Of a stretch of 33,482 nt of DNA, positions 16,149 to 24,920 are shown in pieces. The notes beneath the pieces were generated by a model. It was given only the letters and a program-made list of their open reading frames with translations. It searched no databases and was not told where the DNA came from. A program made the position numbers and the translations under genes. Origin of the DNA: a virus; IMG/VR virus record IMGVR_UViG_3300030380_004565, positions 14,181 to 47,662 of that record; one strand, 5' to 3'. Positions within the stretch are counted from its first letter, which is position 1, and every line of letters begins with the position of its first letter.

Positions 16149-18748
16149 TGGCTGAAGATAAGTCAAGATTTTCAAAAGCATTAGATTGGTTGAATGCACC
16201 AACTGATGCAAGAATTAGAAGAGACCAAGAATCAAAAGGTCTTATAGTAAATCAAACAGAGTATTCATTTTTAAATCAAGCAGTTATGGGTTACAACACT
16301 CAATCTGGATATTTCGACCATAAAAAATTAGCTGAACTAGGAGACGGTACAGGTAACTCTGCTGTTATTGCATGTCTTAATGTTTTAGCTACTGCTTTTG
16401 CCGAACCATCTATTCTTGTATCTTCAAGAAATTCTGAGGGTGATTATGTAAGAGATATGAATCACGACTTAGTAAAATTAATTAGAAGACCAAATCCTTA
16501 CATGACACAACAGTTACTTGCTAACTATATTGTTACATCTTTAAATGCAAACGGAGATGCTTTTATTTATAAAAATAGAAATGCAAGAGGACAAGTTGTA
16601 GAGTTAGTTCCTTTGATGCCTCATCTAGTAGAAGCAAAAGGTAACGAAAACGAATTAATTACACACTACCAGTATCAACCTCAAGGTGGTGTTCAAGGTG
16701 AAGATAGTGTTAAAATTCCAAAAGCCGATATGGTACATTTGCGTCAAAATGTTGACCCAAATAACATGAGGCGTGGTCTTGCTCCACTTAGAGGCGTTCT
16801 AAGAGAAATAGCAGGAGATGAAGCGGCTGGACAATATACAGCAGCTTTATTACACAACATGGCGGTACCCGGAGTTATTCTCTCACCAAGAGATGATGCA
16901 ATGGGAGGCCCAACTAGAGAAGAAGCAGAAGCTATTGCTGATATGTATAAGCAAAAGTTTGGAGGTAAGAACAGAGGTGCGCCTATGGTCTTATCCGGTG
17001 CTATGAATGTTGAAATAGTATCTTTTTCTCCAGACCAAATGAAGTTAGCCGAATTAAGAAGAATACCGGAAGAACGAGTATCTGCTGTACTTGGCGTTCC
17101 AGCTGTTCTTGCAGGTCTTGGTGCCGGTCTTGATTCAGCAACTTATTCAAATACAAAAGAACTAAGAGAGTTCTTTACCGAGTCAAAAATGGTCCCAATG
17201 TGGAACATGGTTGCGCAAGAATTGACTCATCAATTGTTACAACCAGAGTTCAATGCTAACGATAATCAATATTGTGAATACGATGTTGGTAGCGTCAGAG
17301 CTTTAGCTGATGACAAAGACAATCTCTATAAACGCATGAATACTGCAGTACAAGGGGGTTGGGTAACAATTGGCGAAGCTAGAAAAGTTGTAGGTCTTGA
17401 AGCAGATAATAGACATGATGTCTATCTCAGACCACTCAACATGATACAGGTTACAGAAGATGGAAGTCCACTTCTAAATGACCAAGCTGAATCAAGTAAC
17501 GATGATGAGAAAAAATTAACAACTATTGACTTACCGCCAGAAGTAGAGAGAGAAGATGTTGTAAAACCAACACCTACTCGTTTAAGTGAAGAAAAATATA
17601 TCGCAGAAATGCCTAATGGTGCTTACTGTGTTATAAGTCATGATGACGGTAAAGTAATTAAATGTTTTGACACAAGAAAAGAAGCAGAAGATTTTTTAAA
17701 TAATAAAAAAGACGGCTTGATTGAAGAAATTAAGGTATCTTTAGAAGAAGCAGAAACAATGTACGAACGAGGTGACAATTTGCATAGTCCAGAAGAAAAA
17801 CAAACAAATTTTCCTAGAAGTGGTGATGACCAAAAAATAAGTTTATCTAATTCACAACATCCACAATTTCCAAGTTATGCATATGTCAAAGACCTAAAAG
17901 AAAATTGGCCAGAGATTTGGAGAAGAGCTGGTACTGGAGGTAATCCTCCTACATCATTTACTGGTAATGACGCTTTCAATAAATGGACAGCATACAAAGG
18001 CGGAGACAGAAGTGAATCAACACTTAACTGGGTTAAAAGAAGAGAACGCTTTATGAATCGTCATAAAAAAAATAACAGACTAAACGGAACTATAGCTGTT
18101 ATGAAATGGGGCGGTGTTACAGCAGGTGGTGTTTCACAAATGAAGTCAGTTGTTAATGATTACAAAAAAGTTGTTAGAGAACGAAGAAAAAAATCTCTTG
18201 ACATGGCTGAAGATATTTTAATGAAGCAATTATCTGCAAGAGTTAGAAAAGCTTTACAAAACAAAGTAGAAGCTCATAATAAAAAGAATCCAAAGCACAG
18301 AGCTACTTTAAGAATGCTATCTGCAGTATTTAGAAGAGGTGTTGGTGCTTATAGAACTTCACCGGGTTCAGTTAGAGGTAATGTTACTTCAGCTGACCAG
18401 TGGGCAATGGCCAGAGTTAACGGGTTTTTAAGAGCTTTAAGAACAGGAAGATTTAGAAGAAAACCTTATGACCAAGACTTACTTCCAAGTTCACATCCTT
18501 TATCTTCTAAAAGTTCTGGTAACAAAGCAGAATCTGTAAGGGTAGGACAAGCTGTTAGCTGGTCAATAAATAAAGACCCAGACCCACCATCAGTCGTTCA
18601 TGGTATAGTCACTTCTGTAAACAATGAGGACAAAGAAGCGACAATGGTAGTATGGGCTAGGCTAGAAAATGGTGACCACAAAAAGACTGATAGGAAAGTA
18701 ACAATGTCTATTAGTAAGCTCAGAATCATATCAGACTTTAGACAATAA
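16148..18748 (+). CDS. Portal protein with large C-terminal extension (866 aa)
   Basis: Residues about 30-440 are an HK97-type portal: LGDGTGNSAVIACLNVLATA near the start, the long helical stem, and LGVPAVLAGLGAGLDSATYS. The portal forms the ring through which DNA enters and leaves the head. The usual length is 400-500; here about 400 extra residues follow: a DDGKVIKCFDTRKEAEDFL segment, a helical Arg/Lys-rich region with AYRTSPGSVRGNVTSADQWA (a pattern seen in phage proteins of unknown function), and a final VRVGQAVSWSINKD...VVHGIV segment resembling the small beta-barrel of hypervirulence-associated Tudor-like proteins. No stop or frameshift separates them, so this is a real fusion in the sequence. 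Confidence 0.85.
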   Translation: MAEDKSRFSKALDWLNAPTDARIRRDQESKGLIVNQTEYSFLNQAVMGYNTQSGYFDHKKLAELGDGTGNSAVIACLNVLATAFAEPSILVSSRNSEGDYVRDMNHDLVKLIRRPNPYMTQQLLANYIVTSLNANGDAFIYKNRNARGQVVELVPLMPHLVEAKGNENELITHYQYQPQGGVQGEDSVKIPKADMVHLRQNVDPNNMRRGLAPLRGVLREIAGDEAAGQYTAALLHNMAVPGVILSPRDDAMGGPTREEAEAIADMYKQKFGGKNRGAPMVLSGAMNVEIVSFSPDQMKLAELRRIPEERVSAVLGVPAVLAGLGAGLDSATYSNTKELREFFTESKMVPMWNMVAQELTHQLLQPEFNANDNQYCEYDVGSVRALADDKDNLYKRMNTAVQGGWVTIGEARKVVGLEADNRHDVYLRPLNMIQVTEDGSPLLNDQAESSNDDEKKLTTIDLPPEVEREDVVKPTPTRLSEEKYIAEMPNGAYCVISHDDGKVIKCFDTRKEAEDFLNNKKDGLIEEIKVSLEEAETMYERGDNLHSPEEKQTNFPRSGDDQKISLSNSQHPQFPSYAYVKDLKENWPEIWRRAGTGGNPPTSFTGNDAFNKWTAYKGGDRSESTLNWVKRRERFMNRHKKNNRLNGTIAVMKWGGVTAGGVSQMKSVVNDYKKVVRERRKKSLDMAEDILMKQLSARVRKALQNKVEAHNKKNPKHRATLRMLSAVFRRGVGAYRTSPGSVRGNVTSADQWAMARVNGFLRALRTGRFRRKPYDQDLLPSSHPLSSKSSGNKAESVRVGQAVSWSINKDPDPPSVVHGIVTSVNNEDKEATMVVWARLENGDHKKTDRKVTMSISKLRIISDFRQ

Positions 18749-18832
18749 AAAACTAAATCCCTAAAATATAGTATAAAATAGTTAAAACGCACATCTGAAT
18801 AATCTATTGTACAATTTAAGATTGAAGGATGT

Positions 18833-20254
18833 ATGAATAACGAATCTAAAAATATTGATATAGAGTTAAAAGATGACTCTGGTCAAGTAGAAGCAGTTTT
18901 CAGCATATTTAATTCCCTTGACAGTGACGGGGATGTTGTTATGCCGGGAGCTGTCAAATCAGGTTTCAAAAATAATCAAGTTCCAATGGTATGGTCTCAC
19001 AAATGGGATATGCCTATTGGTAAAGGAACCATAAATCAAGACAACGATAAAGCAGTATTTAAAGGCGAGTTCTTTATGGACACTGAGTCTGGTAAAGAAG
19101 CTTACAATCTTGTTAAAAACATGGGCGATATGCAACAATGGTCATTTGGATATAAAGTAAATGATTCTGAATTTGCAAAAGCTGATGGACAAGATTCAGA
19201 TGCAAGATTTTTAAAAGACCTTACTGTTTATGAAGTTTCCCCAGTACTAGTTGGTGCTAATCAAGATACATATACTCTTGCTATTAAATCTAATACTGCG
19301 TTACTAAAAGAAATTGCAGGCGACCCAGAAGAAGGTACAGAAGATGAATGTTGTGGAAATTGTGAAGACAAACATTCTAAAAATACAGAAGAAAAAGTTG
19401 CTCCTGCAAAAGATATATTTGATAATCCCGGTGCAGCTATGGAGAGAAGTAAAGAATTATCTTGTGCGATAGGAGTACATACTCATAAGTTAGAAGATGG
19501 TAAACAAGTTTTTATGCCTTGCAAGTCTCATGAAGAATATCATAAAGCAACAGGTAACGATAAACCTGCAGGAAGTATGGAGACAGATGGTTACGGATAT
19601 GATGATGACGATGATGATGACAAAAAAGGTTATGGAGATGACGAAGACGAAATGAAGTCGTGTAAATATCACGACGGAGGGAGATGTATGAAAGAATATG
19701 ATGATGATGGTAAAAAATCATCAGATGAAGTTTTAAAGGATTCACAGGAAGACAGCAAATCTTTCTCTGAAGAAGTCATAGATGTGCTTGCTGCATTGGA
19801 TGACTTAGTAGCCCGAGCAAAAGCTATTTCTATGCTCAGAGGCGAAGATGGAAGGAAATTAGGCGTTAAAGCCACCGAAGCACTTCGTGCAGTCGCAGAC
19901 GACTTGAACGATGCTTGGACCGAGATTGATGAGTTCATAGGACATGTCGGGACCGAGGGTGCTTTGGAGTTAGAAGTAGAAGAAGAACTTGTGGAAGATG
20001 AACCAGCTGAAACAGAAGAGGTAGCTGAGGCTTCAACTGATACTATTGATGTTGAAACAGAAGCCGAAGAAGTTACTGAGGAAGAAGCTCCAGTAGAAGA
20101 ATCTACTGAAGAAGAACCGGAAGAAGAAGCTGCTGAAGAAGAAACTCCAGAAGATAACACTGATTCCTATAACGACGATGAATTTGACGCAGAGTGGGTA
20201 AGGGCACAGCAAATTATTGCTGAATCCTTAGTCGAAGAAATAGAAGAAGTATAA
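18833..20254 (+). CDS. Prohead protease fused to acidic scaffold-like region (473 aa)
   Basis: Residues 1-155 are an S78-type prohead protease: His56 in MVWSHKWD, Ser104 in QQWSFGYKV and Glu134 in TVYEVSPVLVGA, the expected His-Ser-acid arrangement. It cleaves capsid and scaffold during head maturation. Residues ~195-245 hold a Cys/His segment (SCAIGVHTHKLEDGKQVFMP), then an Asp-rich linker with CKYHDGGRCMKEY, and residues 330-473 are extremely acidic and helical, suited to a scaffold domain. GAAGGATGT precedes ATG. The 84 nt before it (18749-18832) contain no gene. Confidence 0.85.
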   Translation: MNNESKNIDIELKDDSGQVEAVFSIFNSLDSDGDVVMPGAVKSGFKNNQVPMVWSHKWDMPIGKGTINQDNDKAVFKGEFFMDTESGKEAYNLVKNMGDMQQWSFGYKVNDSEFAKADGQDSDARFLKDLTVYEVSPVLVGANQDTYTLAIKSNTALLKEIAGDPEEGTEDECCGNCEDKHSKNTEEKVAPAKDIFDNPGAAMERSKELSCAIGVHTHKLEDGKQVFMPCKSHEEYHKATGNDKPAGSMETDGYGYDDDDDDDKKGYGDDEDEMKSCKYHDGGRCMKEYDDDGKKSSDEVLKDSQEDSKSFSEEVIDVLAALDDLVARAKAISMLRGEDGRKLGVKATEALRAVADDLNDAWTEIDEFIGHVGTEGALELEVEEELVEDEPAETEEVAEASTDTIDVETEAEEVTEEEAPVEESTEEEPEEEAAEEETPEDNTDSYNDDEFDAEWVRAQQIIAESLVEEIEEV

Positions 20255-20262
20255 GCAATTAT

Positions 20263-20276
20263 AGATTGGAGAATCT
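20263..20276 (+). promoter_or_regulatory. Hairpin presenting the capsid-gene Shine-Dalgarno
   Basis: AGATT-GGAG-AATCT: a 5-bp stem with the ribosome-binding GGAG as its tetraloop, 11 nt before the capsid ATG. The linear distance is long, but folding brings GGAG nearer. Could tune translation of the most abundant protein. Confidence 0.45.
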
Positions 20277-20282
20277 AAGAAA

Positions 20283-21506
20283 ATGAGTAATCAAAAAGAA
20301 CTCATGGACCAAATTGCTGCCAAAAGAACGGAACTAAAATCTGTTTTTGAATCTAACGAAGACGGCAAGTACACCTCTGAACAAAAAGAGGAAATTAAGT
20401 CAAGAAATGACGAACTTGCTGAATTAGTAGAAGACCTTTCTATTGAGAAGAAAAAAGCTCAAAACGAGAAAGCTCTTGAAGAAGATTCAAAGCCAGTTGC
20501 AGAAATGCCACTAGCTTCAGGACAAGCAGAAGTTAAATCTGTTGGGCAGCTCTTTACAGAGTCCGATGCTTACAAAAATTATGTAGGCCAAGGTGTTAAG
20601 GGTATTGACTCAAAGATTGAGACCAAAACAACTTTAACAACCACAGGATATCCACCGGAGACATTGCGTCAACCGGGTATCTTGGAAACACCTCTTAGAG
20701 ACCCAAATGCTGTTATATCATTATTTGATGTAATCAACACAGACCAAAATGCTTTCTCTTACTTAGAAGAGACAACATTTACAAACAACGCAGCTGAAGC
20801 TGCCGAGGGTGCTGCTGTTGGTGAAGCAGCTTTGGCTTTCACCGAGAGAACAGAATCAATCCGTAAAATGGGTGTATTTATCCCAGTTACAGATGAACTA
20901 TTAGCAGACGAAGCTGGTATTCAAGGTTACTTGAACAGCAGACTTCAAACAATGATTCGTTTAAGAATGGACAGTCAGCTCCTTTCCGGAGACGGTACTG
21001 CACCTAATATCGAAGGATTGTTAGATGCTGGTAAATCATCAGTTGGTTCATCCGATTTCAATAGTTACAATGGTAACTTAGGAAGAATCGGCGCAATTTA
21101 CAATGCCATTACTGACATTAGAGTTAATGGACTTACAGAGCCAGATGCAATAATTATGCATCCAAGCGACTGGAATCAAATTGTTACATCAGTAACTGAT
21201 GTTGACACATCTGGTTCTAAGAACCCATTGTTCGTAGTTGCAGGCGGATTTGGTGCAGATGCTGCTCCAACAATCTGGGGTCTAAAAGTCATTCCTACCA
21301 CAGCAATTTCCAACAACACAGTTCTTGTTGGTAAATTCGGTGGTGGTGAAGCAGCTAATGTTGTTATGAGACAAGGTATCGAACTTGCTGTAACTGACAG
21401 CCACTCTGATTTCTTTATTAAGAATCAGCTTGCTATCAGAGCTACAATGAGAATGGGTTTCCCTGTTTACAGGCAAGCAGCTTTCCACAAAATACTAAAT
21501 ATGTAA
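20283..21506 (+). CDS. Major capsid protein, HK97 fold (407 aa)
   Basis: Residues 1-85 form a charged coiled coil (delta/scaffold domain) that is normally removed by the protease. The body starts near 100: GYPPETLRQPGILETPLRDP, then ISLFDVINTDQNAF, AEAAEGAAVGEAALAFTERT, MGVFIPVTDELLADEAGIQG (N-arm, E-loop and P-domain spacing of the family) and MHPSDWNQIVT. Length and order after portal and protease are canonical. Followed by a strong terminator, so the head genes end here transcriptionally. Confidence 0.93.
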   Translation: MSNQKELMDQIAAKRTELKSVFESNEDGKYTSEQKEEIKSRNDELAELVEDLSIEKKKAQNEKALEEDSKPVAEMPLASGQAEVKSVGQLFTESDAYKNYVGQGVKGIDSKIETKTTLTTTGYPPETLRQPGILETPLRDPNAVISLFDVINTDQNAFSYLEETTFTNNAAEAAEGAAVGEAALAFTERTESIRKMGVFIPVTDELLADEAGIQGYLNSRLQTMIRLRMDSQLLSGDGTAPNIEGLLDAGKSSVGSSDFNSYNGNLGRIGAIYNAITDIRVNGLTEPDAIIMHPSDWNQIVTSVTDVDTSGSKNPLFVVAGGFGADAAPTIWGLKVIPTTAISNNTVLVGKFGGGEAANVVMRQGIELAVTDSHSDFFIKNQLAIRATMRMGFPVYRQAAFHKILNM

Positions 21507-21531
21507 AATATCTAGTATTGGATATTTGAAG

Positions 21532-21562
21532 AGAGCCGGTTAAACCGGCTTTCTTCTTTTTA
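21532..21562 (+). terminator. Intrinsic terminator after the capsid gene
   Basis: AGCCGG-TTAAA-CCGGCT followed by TTCTTCTTTTT. Partial read-through would keep capsid expression high relative to connector genes. Confidence 0.85.
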
Positions 21563-21582
21563 TAGGGTAAAATGATTTCATT

Positions 21583-21834
21583 ATGTCAGAATATACAAAA
21601 CCAGAAAAAAGCATTTGGAAATTAGCAGACGGTAAGATTTGGGAAGGCCCTCAGTCAGAGCTACCTAAATCTAACGCTTCACTAATAGCAAAAGCTGGAC
21701 ACGAGTACCCTACTGCTTGGTTAAAAGAGCAAGGTTGGGGAAAGAAAGCTCCTGCTAAAAAAGCTCCTGTTGAAAAAGCAGCAGCAAAAAAACCTGCTGA
21801 AACCAAAGCTGTCAAAAAAGCAGAAGATAAATAA
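21583..21834 (+). CDS. Small protein with Lys/Ala-rich tail (83 aa)
   Basis: Residues 1-52 are compact (YTKPEKSIWKLADGKIWEGP). Residues 53-83 are Lys-Ala-Pro repeats like a histone H1 tail, so the tail probably binds DNA or is disordered. No Shine-Dalgarno; TAAAAT lies 9 nt before ATG. Position between capsid and adaptor suggests a head-associated or DNA-condensing role (inference). Confidence 0.65.
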   Translation: MSEYTKPEKSIWKLADGKIWEGPQSELPKSNASLIAKAGHEYPTAWLKEQGWGKKAPAKKAPVEKAAAKKPAETKAVKKAEDK

Positions 21835-21846
21835 AAGGAGTCTTAA

Positions 21847-22491
21847 ATGGCTCTTTGTAGCGTCAGTGATGTAGAGCAATTTCTACAAGTAGATTTAAAC
21901 TCTACAGTAGAAGCTTCAGTCACAAATACTTTCATACCTTATGTGGATTCTGCTATTAAAAGATTTTTAGGGTATGATGTTGAACAAGCAACACACACAG
22001 AAACTTTTGATGGAAATGAACAGCAAGATTTATTTTTGCGTCATGTTCCTATTGCTTCTATATCTAGTGTTGTTGAAGATGGCAACACATTAGTTTCCGG
22101 TAATGAAAAAGATTATGTTCATTACGATAACGGTAGATTAAGAAGAATAGTTGTTAGATGGTCTGGTATAAAACCTAAAAATATTGTAGTTACTTATGTT
22201 GGAGGTTATGCTTCTAATAATATTCCAGATGCAATAAAAAATACATCAGCAAAAGCTGCAGCACGAATGATTATGACTTCTTTACAAATATCATCAAAAG
22301 CTGACACAGGTCAAGTAGGTTCACACTTAGCAGACAATACAGCCTCATCTACATTTGATGTTCCTATAACAGAAAGAATTGGTGACTATGATATTGCTTA
22401 TGGTGATGTAGTTATACAAAACTTAACACCAGTCCTAACTTCTGCTGATATGGCAATATTAAACCCCTTTCGAGCCAGATTCTTTGTATAA
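21847..22491 (+). CDS. Head-tail connector (adaptor) protein (214 aa)
   Basis: Helical bundle start ALCSVSDVEQFLQVDLNSTV, then VDSAIKRFLGYDVEQA, a beta segment (LFLRHVPIASISSVVEDGNT) and NIVVTYVGGYA before C-terminal helices. This is the gp6-like adaptor pattern; the protein docks on the portal ring. AAAAGGAG precedes ATG by 6 nt. Length about double the shortest family members because of the C-terminal extension. Confidence 0.8.
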   Translation: MALCSVSDVEQFLQVDLNSTVEASVTNTFIPYVDSAIKRFLGYDVEQATHTETFDGNEQQDLFLRHVPIASISSVVEDGNTLVSGNEKDYVHYDNGRLRRIVVRWSGIKPKNIVVTYVGGYASNNIPDAIKNTSAKAAARMIMTSLQISSKADTGQVGSHLADNTASSTFDVPITERIGDYDIAYGDVVIQNLTPVLTSADMAILNPFRARFFV

Positions 22492-22492
22492 T
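22487..22492 (+). promoter_or_regulatory. TATAAT box for leaderless start of the cargo genes
   Basis: TATAAT, 6 nt, ATG of the 22499 gene, which has no Shine-Dalgarno. It overlaps the adaptor stop codon. The -35 region is poor. Confidence 0.4.
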
Positions 22493-22498
22493 TAAATC

Positions 22499-23146
22499 AT
22501 GGTACATAGAAAAGCTCCTTCCCTAGAGGAAGCTAGGGAGCTCTTTCTTGCAGACCCAAATAAAATGTTACAAGCATGGGCGGATGAATGGGGAGTTACG
22601 CATGAAAGAGTTAGACAGTTAAGAATAGAATCTGGTGTTCCACAGCGCGGTGCATACAATGAAGAAATAGCACAAGCTATATTAGATATTATTAAAACAG
22701 GTCGTGGTGGTCTTACTACTCCAAGAACATATGAAGACCAACCTATTGGATTAGAAAAATTTAAAACTTGGATAGATGAAGAAGAAGGATTAGCAGATAA
22801 AGTATCAGAAGCTCAAAAAATAGCTGCAAAAAATTTAAAAGACCCAATTGAAAAAGAATGTAAATATTGTAAAGATTGGAAACCAGTTGAAGAATATGCT
22901 AGAAATCAAAAATATCTTGATGGTCTTACAAGATTTTGTAAAGAATGTATTGCTATACTTAAGAAGAAGAAAAATGATTTAGGAGAAGAAAAACTTAAAA
23001 AATGTTTGTCTTGCAAACAAGATAAAAAAATATCTGATTTTTCTAAAAATCCTAACGCTCCAGATTCTTTAAGAATGTTTTGTAAAGACTGTCACAAAGC
23101 ACAAAAGAGAAAACAGAGAAGACAAGCAAGGAAATTTCATGCCTAG
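22499..23146 (+). CDS. HTH plus double zinc-ribbon protein (215 aa)
   Basis: Residues 25-46 (WADEWGVTHERVRQLRIESG) look like the recognition helix region of sigma-factor region 4 or a similar HTH. C121/C124/C147/C150 and C169/C172/C195/C198 form two CxxC...CxxC zinc ribbons, each with an xxFxxN...DGL-like interior; the tail is Lys/Arg-rich. This suggests a DNA- or RNA-binding regulator, not a virion part. First of three overlapping genes inserted between adaptor and head-closure genes. Confidence 0.75.
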   Translation: MVHRKAPSLEEARELFLADPNKMLQAWADEWGVTHERVRQLRIESGVPQRGAYNEEIAQAILDIIKTGRGGLTTPRTYEDQPIGLEKFKTWIDEEEGLADKVSEAQKIAAKNLKDPIEKECKYCKDWKPVEEYARNQKYLDGLTRFCKECIAILKKKKNDLGEEKLKKCLSCKQDKKISDFSKNPNAPDSLRMFCKDCHKAQKRKQRRQARKFHA

Positions 23147-23384
23147 ATACGAACATCAGTGTATAAAACATAAATGTTATTTTGAGTTTGAAGTAACTTA
23201 TTCAATTCATGAAGACCCATTAATTAAATGTCCTAAATGTTCATCACATACTAAAAGACTTATTTCTAAAAATGTGAGTTTTGAAACACCAGTAGATGTC
23301 GAATGGGAGAAAGACCCAAAAGACTTGACGGAAAAATCTTTTAGGTCATATAACAGAGCTAAGAAAGTAAAGTATAGATGGTAA
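23139..23384 (+). CDS. FmdB-like zinc-ribbon protein (81 aa)
   Basis: Starts MPRYEHQCIKHKCYFEFEV and has CPKCSSHTKRLIS: the MPxYEyxC...CPxC layout of small FmdB-type putative regulators, with a slightly wider first Cys pair (C8, C13). The C-terminal half (EKSFRSYNRAKKVKYRW) is basic. Overlaps both neighbours. Phages often carry such ribbons; function unproven. Confidence 0.7.
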   Translation: MPRYEHQCIKHKCYFEFEVTYSIHEDPLIKCPKCSSHTKRLISKNVSFETPVDVEWEKDPKDLTEKSFRSYNRAKKVKYRW

Positions 23385-24562
23385 AAGATGAAGGCACAAA
23401 AGAAATTATAACAGGTAAAAACAAATATTTTTTACACTACGAAAGCTACTCTATTCTTAATGACCCAGTTAATAAAGATAATTTTGTAGTTTCTTTTTAT
23501 GTACCAATTAAAAATTTACTTTATACAAGACCCGGAATAAAACAAGTATTACCAATACATCCAAATTGTAATGTTGTAGATATAAATAAAAATGTTTATA
23601 AAAATTTATTATCCAATGTAAAACAAGAGTTTGGAGAAAAAGGTACTTTTCATTTAAAATCACAAGGTATAAAAATAGTATGCAAAGACTTAGAAATATC
23701 AGATACGACTAAAAGAGTTGCTTTTAGTATTGATGATATAACTCATCAAGGTATAGTTGATGGTGCTAATTTATATTTATCTATAAATAAATTAAAACTT
23801 GAAGAAATATATAAACACTCTTATGTAAAAGTAGATTTTTATGTAATGCAAGATTCAACATTGTCTGATGATATGGTAGAAACATTAGATGCTAAATTAT
23901 CAATAGATAATCAAATCAATCTTTCTAATAAAGAGTTACATTGGCTACAAGAAGTTATTGATGAAACAGATTATAGAGATGAAATAGATACTACAGAAGT
24001 ATTATGTCTTATAAATCTTTTTAGAAATAATTATTATGACGCAGAAGTTAATAATCAACCTACTGATTCTTATTGGAATAAACAAAAGATAAAAGAAATG
24101 TATAAAGAAAACCCAAACTCTTTTATACAATATAAAACAATCGTAAAGGATATATTGTATTTGTATGATTATGTAAATTGGAAAACACAAGAGCTGTGGC
24201 CTTCCAAAAGAGGTAGCTTAACTAGTCTTGGACTTACTACACAATATAATCAGAAGGCATATGAGTTTAACATATTAGATAAAAAGTTAGATTATAAACT
24301 ACACGATGCAGTTATATATATACTTCTTAACGGTTTTAGACCATTTGTAATATTTAATTCTGACACTACAGCAAGATGGTCAAAAGATTTTTCAAAATTG
24401 TTAGAACTTTATGACAATATAGTTCTTGAAATTATTTCTATCATCAAAGATTATAGTTCACAAATGGGACACAATCCTCATTTACTTGGAAAAAATAAAA
24501 TGCTTTACAGTATTATTTACAAAGAATTTATGATGGGAGACTTACTTAACCAATTTTTGTAA
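23378..24562 (+). CDS. AIPR-like protein (394 aa), cargo gene
   Basis: Residues 92-137 read HLKSQGIKIVCKDLEISDTT then FSIDDITHQGIVDGANLYLS. This resembles the core of AIPR (abortive-infection phage resistance) proteins: an N-G-I-x-I-V-like strand followed by I-V-D-G-x-x-T/N. The rest is helical and richer in Asn, Ile, Lys and Tyr than its virion neighbours. If correct, this is a defence-type protein inside the head operon, possibly for superinfection exclusion. The motif match is by eye; a phage-specific family is the alternative. Confidence 0.5.
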   Translation: MVKDEGTKEIITGKNKYFLHYESYSILNDPVNKDNFVVSFYVPIKNLLYTRPGIKQVLPIHPNCNVVDINKNVYKNLLSNVKQEFGEKGTFHLKSQGIKIVCKDLEISDTTKRVAFSIDDITHQGIVDGANLYLSINKLKLEEIYKHSYVKVDFYVMQDSTLSDDMVETLDAKLSIDNQINLSNKELHWLQEVIDETDYRDEIDTTEVLCLINLFRNNYYDAEVNNQPTDSYWNKQKIKEMYKENPNSFIQYKTIVKDILYLYDYVNWKTQELWPSKRGSLTSLGLTTQYNQKAYEFNILDKKLDYKLHDAVIYILLNGFRPFVIFNSDTTARWSKDFSKLLELYDNIVLEIISIIKDYSSQMGHNPHLLGKNKMLYSIIYKEFMMGDLLNQFL

Positions 24563-24572
24563 ATTCATGATG

Positions 24573-24578
24573 TAAAAT
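24573..24578 (+). promoter_or_regulatory. TAAAAT box for leaderless restart of head genes
   Basis: TAAAAT, 6 nt, ATG of the 24585 gene, which lacks a Shine-Dalgarno. It would restart virion gene expression after the cargo genes. Confidence 0.35.
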
Positions 24579-24584
24579 TCGTGT

Positions 24585-24920
24585 ATGCCTTTACGACACA
24601 AATTATTACCAGAGACTGCAACAGTCCAAACAGTATCAGATACAAACATTGATGAAAGAGGTTTACCTAGTGATAATTGGGCAAACACTTTTACTAATGT
24701 CAAATGTAAATTTGAATCGCTTGGTGCGGAAGAAGACAGAGAAGGTAGAAACACTACTATAGAAACATTTAATGTATATATAGAAAAAGGTGTATCTATT
24801 GTACCCGGAGATAGATTAGTAAGAGGTAGTGACCTCCATGAAGTTGTTATGATACAACCGGTGTTAGATAGATATGGAGTTGAATGTTATAAAAGGGCTC
24901 AAACATTCGTATCTAAGTAA
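24585..24920 (+). CDS. Head-closure (head-tail joining) protein (111 aa)
   Basis: Small beta-barrel pattern: ETATVQTVSDTNIDERGLPS, NVKCKFESLGAEEDREGRNT, then YIEKGVSIVPGDRLVRGSDL and HEVV. This is the typical layout of head-closure proteins that plug the portal after packaging. Followed directly by the next gene (TAATG overlap). Order adaptor - closure - neck - terminator is canonical once the cargo genes are ignored. Confidence 0.75.
   Translation: MPLRHKLLPETATVQTVSDTNIDERGLPSDNWANTFTNVKCKFESLGAEEDREGRNTTIETFNVYIEKGVSIVPGDRLVRGSDLHEVVMIQPVLDRYGVECYKRAQTFVSK

Noticed and set aside
19490-20160. Reverse frames opposite the acidic part of the prohead protease
   Set aside because: Ser- or His-rich mirror translations of GAA/GAT codons; shadows only.
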